Position numbers and translations under genes: made by a program. Source: CAZKEW01 sp964580435 (GTDB taxonomy: Bacteria > Acidobacteriota > Aminicenantia > Aminicenantales > UBA8522). From it: a stretch of DNA of 16,646 bases. Below are positions 1-5,797 of this stretch, in pieces; within the stretch, counting starts at the first letter, position 1, and each line of letters begins with the position of its first letter. A model generated the notes under the pieces. That model had not been told where the DNA came from, ran no database searches, and saw only the letters and a program-made list of their open reading frames with translations. The stretch is taken from NCBI GenBank assembly GCA_964580435.1, contig CAZOKP010000060.1:1-16646 (forward strand). The letters run 5' to 3'.

Positions 1-116
1 AGCGTGACTTCGAGCCACATCTCCCGAGCCTCGTCGGGGGGCCCCCCAGCCGTGTCACCCTCTCTAGACCACCGCCTCAATATCACGGAAACGGAGATGC
101 TTATCGCAAAAGGCAT
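1..116 (-). CDS. Possible N-terminal fragment of an unknown gene, cut by the left edge
   Basis: An ATG at 116-114 opens a minus-strand frame that stays open for 38 codons to the window edge. It begins MPFAISISVSVILRRW and continues with a Gly-Gly-Pro-Pro stretch. A good Shine-Dalgarno, GGAGAGG (plus-strand positions 121-127), lies 4 nt before the ATG, and the frame starts 14 bp after the stop of the upstream gene, which is typical operon spacing. I do not recognise the product. The first 12 residues are hydrophobic, but there is no clear signal peptide because no basic residue precedes them. The frame could be accidental: only 114 nt are visible and the stretch is GC-rich. Confidence 0.35.
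   Translation of the reverse strand, partial: MPFAISISVSVILRRWSREGDTAGGPPDEAREMWLEVT
36..47. repeat. G6C6 perfect palindrome
   Basis: Six G residues followed directly by six C residues form a perfect 12-bp palindrome. If the edge frame is real it encodes Gly-Gly-Pro-Pro. Seen directly; no function is assigned, and it could also mark a sequencing-difficult spot. Confidence 0.4.
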
Positions 117-130
117 CGATCCTCTCCGTT

Positions 131-1996
131 CTACCAGGCTATTCCGTAATCTTCGCCGTAATTGCTCGAGCCTCCCCAGAGAGTGCCGTGTTTCCAGTCG
201 AAGAAAATGGCGTTGATCGGGCCTGAAGTATATTTCTCGATACTCAGCTTGTAGCCCATTGCCGCCAGTTTGTTTCTCACGTCCTCTGGGACTTTTTCAT
301 TCAGCTCAAGCTTGCCCGGAGAACATTCATGCTCGCCGAAAGAGCTCCGCATCTGGTAGCTCGTGATATTCGGCGCCTCGCAGGCCTGCTGGACATCCAT
401 CTCGAACTCGACGACATCAAGGAAGAATTGAAGCAGGTTTTGATCTTGTGTGTCGCCGCCCTGGACGGCGAAAGAAAAGAACGGCCTTCCATCCTTAAGG
501 GCCAGGCTTGGCGTGAGCGTCGCCCGCGGCCTCTTTCCAGGCGCGACTACATTAAAGGGATTTTCCGCTTCATCCAGGACAAAGCTCTGCATACGCTGGC
601 TCATTCCGATTCCCGTGTTCCCGGCAACGCAGGCCGGAATCCATCCTCCACTCGGCGTGACCGAGACGACCCAGCCGTTTTCGTCCGCAGCCTGGATAGA
701 CGTCGTTCCGAAAAAGAACCCTGAGGGGGCCTCGGAGACCATGGTCGCGGTGTTCCTCCAATTTTCCAGATACTGGAGAAAAGGATTCTTCTTGCCTTCA
801 AAAGGATAGGGATCCCCCGGATTGACGGCGGGGTCATTGGCCTTCCAATTGATCTTATTGAGTCTTGCCTTGGCATATTCTTTAGAGAGCAAGCCCTTCA
901 GCGGCTCTTCGGGCGGAAAATAGGGGTCTCCGTAATAAAAGTCGCGGTCGGCAAAGGACAAGTTCATGACCTGATAGAGGGCATGGACGTATTCCGCGCT
1001 GTTAAAACCCATGGCCTTGAGGTCAAGATTCTCGAGCATATTGAGGGCCTGGAGCATAACCGGGCCCTGGACCCAGGAGGTGAGCTTATAGACCTCAATG
1101 CCCTTATATATAGTCATCACCGGTTCCTCGAGGTAAACCTTCCAATTCGCCAGGTCCTCGAGAGTGATTAACCCGCCCTGCTCTTTAGTCCCGCGGACGA
1201 ATTCGTCGGCGATATCGCCCTTGTAGAAGCGGTCGTAGGCAGCGTAGATGGCCTCTTTGCGGCTTTTGCCCGCAGCCAGAGCCCGGTCCTCGGCCTCGAC
1301 CAATTTTTTAAGCGTGGCGGCCAGGTCGGGCTGGCGGAAGATTTCTCCGGGCTCGGGGGCTTCCCATTCTTGCCCTGGATGCGGCAAAAGGACCTTCCGG
1401 GAATAGGGCCATTCCTTGATTTTATCTTTCTGCTTTTCAATGCTTTCGGCTAACTGCTTCTCAATTGGATATCCCTCGGCCATCCGAAGGGCCGGCGCCA
1501 GCACGTCTTTAAGACTGAGGGTCCCGTATTCAGCCAGCATGACCAGCAGTCCTCCGGGGGTCCCGGGGGTGACGGCAGCCAGCGGGCCTGACGCGGGCGG
1601 ATACTTCATCCCTTTCTCGCGGAAAAAAGCGGCGGTCGCGCCGGTCGGCGCAACCCCCAGGGCGTTGACTCCGATAACTTTCTTAGTGACAGGATTATAG
1701 ATCAGTGCCTGGGTTTCTCCCCCCCAACTCAGGGCATCATACATGGTGCAGACCGCACCGAGCATGGCGCAGGCCGCATCGACGGCATTCCCGCCCCTTT
1801 GAAAAATCATCGCTCCGGCAGTTGCGCCCAAAGGTTTTCCAGTGATGGCAACCCAATGCTTTCCATGGAGAATCGGTTTTTCCGTTCGCTCTCCAGAAAG
1901 ACCCTGGCCGGATACAGCCAGGAGAAAAACAGCGAAAAGAAGGGAAACGGGCGCCGCCCTAAAAAGAAAAAAAATAAGATCCTTGTTTGAACACAT
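131..1996 (-). CDS. ggt: Secreted gamma-glutamyltranspeptidase-family protein (divergent active site)
   Basis: N-terminal-nucleophile hydrolase of the gamma-glutamyltransferase family, made as a proenzyme that cleaves itself before a catalytic Thr. I chose the ATG at 1996 (621 aa) because AGGAGG lies 4 nt upstream; an in-frame GTG at 2029 has no such site. Residues 1-30 form a Sec signal peptide with a long hydrophobic core, so it should act in the periplasm. Family marks: GNAVDAA near residue 70, TPGTPGG near 143, the nucleophile region GTTS (T431, T432) and GKRPRATLTPS near 487. The canonical TTH motif reads TTS, the Arg that holds the gamma-glutamyl carboxylate (G-R-E-V-A-P) is Leu (ALGVAP), and the paired Ser of the pocket is Ala-Thr. 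The substrate may therefore not be glutathione (inference). It lies 105 bp downstream of the PilZ gene on the same strand. Confidence 0.9.
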   Translation of the reverse strand: MCSNKDLIFFLFRAAPVSLLFAVFLLAVSGQGLSGERTEKPILHGKHWVAITGKPLGATAGAMIFQRGGNAVDAACAMLGAVCTMYDALSWGGETQALIYNPVTKKVIGVNALGVAPTGATAAFFREKGMKYPPASGPLAAVTPGTPGGLLVMLAEYGTLSLKDVLAPALRMAEGYPIEKQLAESIEKQKDKIKEWPYSRKVLLPHPGQEWEAPEPGEIFRQPDLAATLKKLVEAEDRALAAGKSRKEAIYAAYDRFYKGDIADEFVRGTKEQGGLITLEDLANWKVYLEEPVMTIYKGIEVYKLTSWVQGPVMLQALNMLENLDLKAMGFNSAEYVHALYQVMNLSFADRDFYYGDPYFPPEEPLKGLLSKEYAKARLNKINWKANDPAVNPGDPYPFEGKKNPFLQYLENWRNTATMVSEAPSGFFFGTTSIQAADENGWVVSVTPSGGWIPACVAGNTGIGMSQRMQSFVLDEAENPFNVVAPGKRPRATLTPSLALKDGRPFFSFAVQGGDTQDQNLLQFFLDVVEFEMDVQQACEAPNITSYQMRSSFGEHECSPGKLELNEKVPEDVRNKLAAMGYKLSIEKYTSGPINAIFFDWKHGTLWGGSSNYGEDYGIAW

Positions 1997-2000
1997 TGTC

Positions 2001-2006
2001 CCTCCT
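2001..2006 (-). promoter_or_regulatory. Shine-Dalgarno that sets the GGT start
   Basis: On the minus strand AGGAGG stands 4 nt before the ATG at 1996-1994. It favours this ATG over the in-frame GTG at 2029, whose extension would also put extra charged residues ahead of the signal peptide. Confidence 0.7.
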
Positions 2007-2046
2007 CTCAGCCTTAAGATGCGACTCACTCTGGGCGAACAGGCAT

Positions 2047-2079
2047 CGAGCGACCTCCAAATCTTATATCTCTCGCTCG
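2047..2079. repeat. 7-bp inverted repeat between the PilZ and GGT genes
   Basis: CGAGCGA at 2047-2053 is matched by its reverse complement at 2073-2079 with a 19-nt spacer. It lies in the 105-bp gap between the two minus-strand genes. No T-run follows on the minus strand, so it is not a standard intrinsic terminator. It could be an operator or an mRNA hairpin, or chance. Confidence 0.3.
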
Positions 2080-2101
2080 CAATAAACTTTTTTCTTGCTG
2101 G

Positions 2102-2539
2102 CTATTTTTTGTAGGTGTGCTCGAGAAGGACCATCTTGTCCTCGAGGGCGATCTCTCTAAACTCAACGCCCATTTCGAACAGCTCTTCGCCATAGACACT
2201 TCGGGTCCAGCGGACTTTTCCTGTGGCTTGAATCAGTTTGCGGCGCTTGGAAAGGGCGAGTTCCATCCTGATCAGGGAGCCAACGGGCAAAATCATATTC
2301 GTCATGAGGCGGACGCCGCCCGGCGAGATATCCTTGGTCAGGGCATTGAAAATCCTTTTCGCGGGCGGGGGCTCGATTTCGGAAAGAAGCTCGACAATAA
2401 CCTTGTCTTCCTCGCTGATTCGGCTGTCTTTCCTCCTTTCGCCGGGAGCGCGGGCGGGCTGCTTCTTCTTGCGCATACTGAGTCGTCCTCTTAATAAATT
2501 AGTCGTACGGGTCAGTTTTTTGCGGAGATCCTGTTTCAT
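2102..2539 (-). CDS. PilZ-domain protein (probable cyclic-di-GMP receptor)
   Basis: 145-aa cytoplasmic protein with one PilZ domain. The c-di-GMP signature is visible: an RxxxR motif (R36-K-D-S-R40) followed by a D-x-S-x-x-G motif (D70-I-S-P-G-G75), then a beta-barrel-like C-terminal half rich in alternating hydrophobic residues. The N-terminal 35 residues are very basic and hold no recognised domain. ATG 2539 is preferred because the divergent promoter at 2569-2597 predicts a transcript start about 22 nt upstream; an alternative ATG lies at 2476 behind a weak AGAGGA. Family role: it senses c-di-GMP and alters motility, exopolysaccharide or a partner protein. No neighbour reveals the partner. 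Confidence 0.88.
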   Translation of the reverse strand: MKQDLRKKLTRTTNLLRGRLSMRKKKQPARAPGERRKDSRISEEDKVIVELLSEIEPPPAKRIFNALTKDISPGGVRLMTNMILPVGSLIRMELALSKRRKLIQATGKVRWTRSVYGEELFEMGVEFREIALEDKMVLLEHTYKK

Positions 2540-2568
2540 CCTGGCTTGTCGGCCAAAATAACCCTAAG

Positions 2569-2597
2569 AATATACCAAGAGCATTGGCGAATATCAA
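2569..2597 (-). promoter_or_regulatory. Sigma70-type promoter for the PilZ gene
   Basis: Read on the minus strand: -35 TTGATA (2597-2592), 17-bp spacer, -10 TATATT (2574-2569). Both boxes match the consensus at 5 of 6 positions with ideal spacing. Transcription would start near 2562, giving a leader of about 22 nt. Confidence 0.65.
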
Positions 2598-2660
2598 TAA
2601 GACTTTTTGACCGACAAATATATGGCCGCATCCAGCAGGAAAAAAACGCACTATAGCCTA

Positions 2661-2689
2661 TTGATTCTATAGGATAACTATGTTATAAT
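2661..2689 (+). promoter_or_regulatory. Strong sigma70-type promoter for rpoD
   Basis: -35 TTGATT (2661-2666), 17-bp spacer, -10 TATAAT (2684-2689), with a TG at 2681-2682 making an extended -10. The match is near-consensus and points toward rpoD; the start should fall near 2696. A weaker second candidate (TTGGGG 2805, TATAAA 2829, 18-bp spacer) lies closer to the gene. Confidence 0.75.
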
Positions 2690-2695
2690 TGTATT

Positions 2696-2839
2696 GGTTT
2701 CTTGTTTGGCTGGCTGGGCAGGAAACCGCTATCCAAAACCCCTCCTTTTGCTGATTCCCCAAGACAGCCAGCATTTTATTATTATGGAGATCAAATGCAA
2801 CGTTTTGGGGCAATTCAAAGTAATACTATATAAATAGTA
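2696..2839 (+). other. Structured 5' leader of the rpoD mRNA (candidate)
   Basis: Inverted repeats seen: GGTTTC 2696-2701 with GAAACC 2722-2727; GCTGGCTG 2709-2716 with CAGCCAGC 2765-2772; CCAAAAC 2733-2739, or alternatively CCCCAA 2757-2762, with GTTTTGGGG 2802-2810; GCATTT 2771-2776 with AAATGC 2793-2798; TACTAT 2824-2829 with ATAGTA 2834-2839. Several of these cannot form together (the 2709/2765 helix crosses both options for 2802-2810), so alternative folds are possible. The last repeat sits just ahead of the rpoD Shine-Dalgarno (2846-2852). Some of these short repeats are expected by chance, and no known RNA family is recognised. Confidence 0.35.
2795..2833 (+). CDS. Possible 12-codon leader peptide ahead of rpoD
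   Basis: ATG at 2795 is preceded by GGAG (2786-2789) at 5-nt spacing and encodes MQRFGAIQSNTI before a TAA at 2831-2833. It lies within the predicted rpoD leader and ends 24 nt before the rpoD start, in the same frame as rpoD but separated by the stop. Its start codon is inside the 3' arm of the GCATTT/AAATGC repeat, so folding could hide it. No amino-acid run suggests classical attenuation. Very short and possibly accidental. Confidence 0.25.
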   Translation: MQRFGAIQSNTI

Positions 2840-2857
2840 GGATATAAAGGTGAAAAG

Positions 2858-4318
2858 ATGCCTGGATATAGGATAGCCAAGGAAGACAACCTGGATGACA
2901 TCTTGCCCTCTTATGGGGAGGACGACGAAGCCCTCTATGAGGAGAGGGCCGGTATTCCTGGGGTCACCAGGGCCAGTTTGAGCGATCTTGGAGGCCTGGG
3001 CGAGGACAAAACTTTGGCCCCTGAGGATGCTTTAAGGCAAAAATTGGGGCCTTCAAACGGGCGGGACCACAACACCGACCTGGTGAGGATCTATCTCAAA
3101 GATATGGGCAGCGTTATGCTTCTGACCAAAGATGGCGAGGTCGGCCTGGCCCGACGCGCGGAAAAAGGGAAAAAGGCAATCCTCAAGGCCCTGCTCAGGA
3201 CGCCGTTTTTCCTGGAGGAAATCGAGGATATTGAGGAGAAGATCAAGCGGCACCCCGCTGCCCTCAGGGAGATCTTTGAAATCACTGAAGAGCAGATCGA
3301 GGGGGAAAGGACCGGGATCAAGATCAAGAGCGTCGTCGCCAAGATCAAGACGATTAAGAAAACCGCCTTCCGCTTGCGACATCTTCCGCGCGGGAAGAAA
3401 TATCGATTCGCCCGGGGGCGCCTTGTCCTGGCCTTGCGTCAACGTCTGGAAGAGCTCGAGCTTCGGCCCGAATACACGGATATCATGACGAGCAGCGTTA
3501 CGGCCAAATTGCGCTCCGCCAGCCGAGGCCGGACCAGGAAAAGATCATCCGAGGCGATGAAAATCCTGCGAGAAATGAAGCGCGGCAAACGCCTCCGGGA
3601 TGAGGCTAAGAATGAACTTGTCGCAGCCAATCTCAGGCTCGTCGTTTCCATCGCCAAGAAATATCAGAACCGGGGCTTGACCTTTCTCGACCTGATCCAG
3701 GAAGGAAACATCGGCCTAATCAAGGCCGTCGAAAAATTCAATTACCGCCTGGGCCACAAGTTCTCAACATATGCAACCTGGTGGATCCGACAGGCCGTTA
3801 CCAGGGCCATTGCCGACCAGTCCAGGACGATCAGGATTCCGGTTCACATGAGCGAGACCCTCCAAAGGCTGGCCAAGATAACGCAGGCCTTTGCGAGAAG
3901 GAACGGAAGAGGGCCCACTCTCGATGAGACCGCCAAAATGGCGGCCCTCTCCACGGCAAAAATCAGGGAAATCATGCAGAACACCAAGGAAACAGTGTCC
4001 ATCGAGACCCCGGTCGGAGAGAACGGAGAAAGCGCTCTCGGCGATTTGATCGAGGAAACGGGCACACCCTCACCTGCCGATACGGTGATCCATAATAGCC
4101 TCAGGGAACAGATCGAACAGTCTCTCACCAAGCTCAGCGATCGAGAGGCGGAAGTCATCCGCTTAAGGTTTGGGCTGGATGACCGTGGCGATCAGACCCT
4201 GGAAGAGGTAGGTTCTCGACTTCAGGTGACGAGAGAAAGGATCAGGCAGATCGAATTGAATGCCCTGCGAAAGCTGCAGGATCCCGGCCTCAGTGACAAG
4301 CTGCGGACTTTTGCCTGA
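2858..4318 (+). CDS. rpoD: RNA polymerase sigma factor, RpoD/SigA family
   Basis: Primary-type sigma70 factor of 486 aa that directs RNA polymerase to -35/-10 promoters. Regions in order: an acidic N-terminal stretch without a canonical region 1.1 (1-70); region 1.2 (72-104); a charged non-conserved insert (about 105-245); region 2 (249-318) with the core-binding and -10 recognition/melting segment YATWWIRQAVTRAI at 305-318; region 3 (327-400); region 4 (420-480) with the -35-binding helix VTRERIRQIE at 457-466. The ATG at 2858 has AAAGGTG 5 nt upstream. The end reads LRKLQDP where most family members have LRKLRHP, a small deviation. No dnaG neighbour is seen, and the gene appears monocistronic with its own promoter and terminator. 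Likely the housekeeping sigma factor, although a paralogue cannot be excluded from one window. Confidence 0.96.
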   Translation: MPGYRIAKEDNLDDILPSYGEDDEALYEERAGIPGVTRASLSDLGGLGEDKTLAPEDALRQKLGPSNGRDHNTDLVRIYLKDMGSVMLLTKDGEVGLARRAEKGKKAILKALLRTPFFLEEIEDIEEKIKRHPAALREIFEITEEQIEGERTGIKIKSVVAKIKTIKKTAFRLRHLPRGKKYRFARGRLVLALRQRLEELELRPEYTDIMTSSVTAKLRSASRGRTRKRSSEAMKILREMKRGKRLRDEAKNELVAANLRLVVSIAKKYQNRGLTFLDLIQEGNIGLIKAVEKFNYRLGHKFSTYATWWIRQAVTRAIADQSRTIRIPVHMSETLQRLAKITQAFARRNGRGPTLDETAKMAALSTAKIREIMQNTKETVSIETPVGENGESALGDLIEETGTPSPADTVIHNSLREQIEQSLTKLSDREAEVIRLRFGLDDRGDQTLEEVGSRLQVTRERIRQIELNALRKLQDPGLSDKLRTFA

Positions 4319-4343
4319 GCAAAATTTCCCGGTCAGGCTTTTT
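4313..4343 (+). terminator. Intrinsic terminator of rpoD, overlapping its stop codon
   Basis: GCCTGA (4313-4318) pairs with TCAGGC (4333-4338) across a 14-nt loop and is followed by TTTTT (4339-4343). The 5' arm contains the rpoD TGA, and the 3' arm contains the stop codon of the convergent TrxB-like gene. No T-run follows on the opposite strand, so it works only in the plus direction. The stem is short at 6 bp. Confidence 0.55.
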
Positions 4344-5247
4344 GCCTGAGATATATAATCGCTTGCATGGCTGCCACGGCCCCCTCGCCGGCTGCCGTAA
4401 CGACCTGCATTCCCCCGCAAGTGATATCCCCGGCCGCAAAAACTCCCTCAAGGTTTGTCCTCTGAAAACGGTCGACAGCCAGGCATTGTTTATGATCGAG
4501 CTTAAGGCCGGCCTTGGCAAACAGGGGCGAAGTCAGGCTCTCCCTAAAAATGAAAAAGGCCGCGATTTTAAGCTCTTCCTCTTTTCCCTCCTTCTCCAAA
4601 ACAAGCCTCTCGACTCCTTTCTGGCCGACGATCTCCTTGACCGCAGTCTTCCAATAGACGAGGATTTTTTTCTTCTCAATTTCCTCGAGCAACCCGGCCG
4701 GCAATCCGCCCTCTTTAGACCCTCCGGGAATCCAATAAACCTGGCAACCCAGCTGGTGGAGTGCCAGGATGTCTTCCGCCGCCTCTTCAGACAAACCAAA
4801 AGCGGCCACGGGGAGGCCGCGGTAGAGAGGCCCATCGCATGTCGCGCAATAGCTGACTCCCGTCCCGAGGAGCCTCTCCTCTCCCGGGATCATCGTTTCC
4901 TTGGCGACAGGTTTGCCAGTGGCAAGAATTACGGCTTTAGCTTCGAGAAGGCTCTCGCGCGTGACCACGTATTTCGGGTCGGACGAGAGGTTGAAGTCGA
5001 TGGCATCCTCGCTGATGACCTCCGCCCCAAAGCGCTGAGCCTGTTCCCTGAACTTACCCAAAAGTTCCTGGCTGGCGATCGAGTCAAACCCGGGGTAATT
5101 TTCAATGCTGTACCCGATCGTAAGCCGGGAGGCCCCCCTCCCCTGAAGAATCAGTGTCCGTCTCCCCGCCCTCGCCGCATAAATTGCGGCCGTATATCCG
5201 GCCGGTCCTCCGCCGACGATAAGGATCTCCGTAGAATAGTTTTTCAT
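4333..5247 (-). CDS. Thioredoxin reductase-like flavoprotein without NADPH motifs
   Basis: 304-aa two-domain flavoprotein of the TrxB fold. FAD site: V11-GGGPAG17 at the N-terminus and GD with MQVVTAAGEGAVAA (273-293) at the C-terminus. Redox-active disulfide: C134-A-T-C137, followed by DG. The second nucleotide domain is unusual: where TrxB has the GxGxxA NADPH loop this protein has FGLSEEAAED (150-159), and no HRRxxxR phosphate-binding motif follows. Known TrxB-fold enzymes lacking these motifs include ferredoxin-dependent flavin thioredoxin reductases and the deep-branching DTR group, so the electron donor may not be NADPH (inference). The ATG at 5247 has only a weak GAG upstream. The gene lies 25 bp after the NTF2-like lipoprotein gene and is convergent with rpoD. 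Confidence 0.88.
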   Translation of the reverse strand: MKNYSTEILIVGGGPAGYTAAIYAARAGRRTLILQGRGASRLTIGYSIENYPGFDSIASQELLGKFREQAQRFGAEVISEDAIDFNLSSDPKYVVTRESLLEAKAVILATGKPVAKETMIPGEERLLGTGVSYCATCDGPLYRGLPVAAFGLSEEAAEDILALHQLGCQVYWIPGGSKEGGLPAGLLEEIEKKKILVYWKTAVKEIVGQKGVERLVLEKEGKEEELKIAAFFIFRESLTSPLFAKAGLKLDHKQCLAVDRFQRTNLEGVFAAGDITCGGMQVVTAAGEGAVAAMQAIIYLRQKA

Positions 5248-5272
5248 CTCAAATCTATTTTATAGAAAATAC

Positions 5273-5797
5273 TCACAATTTGGGAAATATTTTTTTGAGC
5301 ATGGTCAAGGATTCCGGGAAGAGTTCGTTGAGGCTGATATAAGACCATTCCGCAGACTGGATGAGCCAGCCCGTCCCGTCTTTAACCAGCCCGATCCTAA
5401 TCCTGTAATTGTCGGGGGAGATCCTGACCAGCCGGCGCAATGCTTCTGCTCCCCCAGAAGAAAGGGCCACTTCAGTCTGAAGGGAAGCCCGGCTAATCTC
5501 TAACGTATCGAGACGACTGCTAAGTTGATGGACGACAATTCCCGTGCGGCCGCTGAAATAGCCTACCAACAGAGCTTTAAGCCCGGCCTTGTCCCGGCCT
5601 TCGAAATCCGAAAAATCATCAGCAAAATAAGTCATGATCGTCTCCAGGTCCTTTTTCTCTGCCAGCCGGGCAAGAGTGTCGACGAGCTCCAAGATGACGC
5701 CCTCCTCTGTCTTCTTGTGACAGGATGCCGAGAGAACGAGACCAAGAAAAAAAGAAAAAAGGATGAGACCAATCCGGCCTGTTTTATTTTTTGCCAA
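5273..5797 (-). CDS. Small lipoprotein, possible NTF2/SnoaL-like fold
   Basis: 174 aa. The N-terminus has basic residues, a hydrophobic stretch (9-24) and LSASC, giving a likely lipid-attachment Cys at C26 with a slightly atypical lipobox. The rest shows the pattern of a nuclear-transport-factor-2-like domain: an N-terminal helix with TIMTYFADDFSDFEGRDKAG, then beta strands ending WLIQSAEWSY. No catalytic residues can be assigned, so it is probably a binding protein or an uncharacterised envelope lipoprotein. The start is TTG at 5797, which overlaps the end of the upstream nuclease gene by 14 bp; no ATG occurs before residue 55, and the signal peptide requires the TTG start. The overlap suggests translational coupling. 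Confidence 0.65.
   Translation of the reverse strand: MAKNKTGRIGLILFSFFLGLVLSASCHKKTEEGVILELVDTLARLAEKKDLETIMTYFADDFSDFEGRDKAGLKALLVGYFSGRTGIVVHQLSSRLDTLEISRASLQTEVALSSGGAEALRRLVRISPDNYRIRIGLVKDGTGWLIQSAEWSYISLNELFPESLTMLKKIFPKL

Larger units (their letters stand above)
2540..2857. other. 318-bp divergent intergenic region (PilZ gene / rpoD)
   Basis: AT-rich spacer between two divergent genes. It contains a minus-strand promoter for the PilZ gene (2569-2597), a plus-strand promoter for rpoD (2661-2689), and a transcribed rpoD leader of about 160 nt with several inverted repeats and a short possible reading frame. Each part is listed separately. I recognise no tRNA or known riboswitch family here. 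Confidence 0.8.

Noticed and set aside
4..216. Plus-strand frame at the left edge (about 70 codons)
   Set aside because: It overlaps the GGT C-terminus antisense by about 85 bp, and its translation is Arg/Ser-rich with no recognisable features.
2805..2834. Second rpoD promoter (TTGGGG, 18 bp, TATAAA)
   Set aside because: The -35 box is poor and the region is better explained as part of the leader; kept only as a weak alternative.
2784..2837. Second short frame in the rpoD leader starting at ATG 2784 (17 codons)
   Set aside because: No Shine-Dalgarno precedes it, unlike the frame at 2795; probably chance.
4342..5265. Long plus-strand open frame of about 300 codons opposite the TrxB-like gene
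   Set aside because: It is antisense to a well-supported flavoprotein with clear motifs; its translation shows no family features, and its length follows from codon bias on the other strand.
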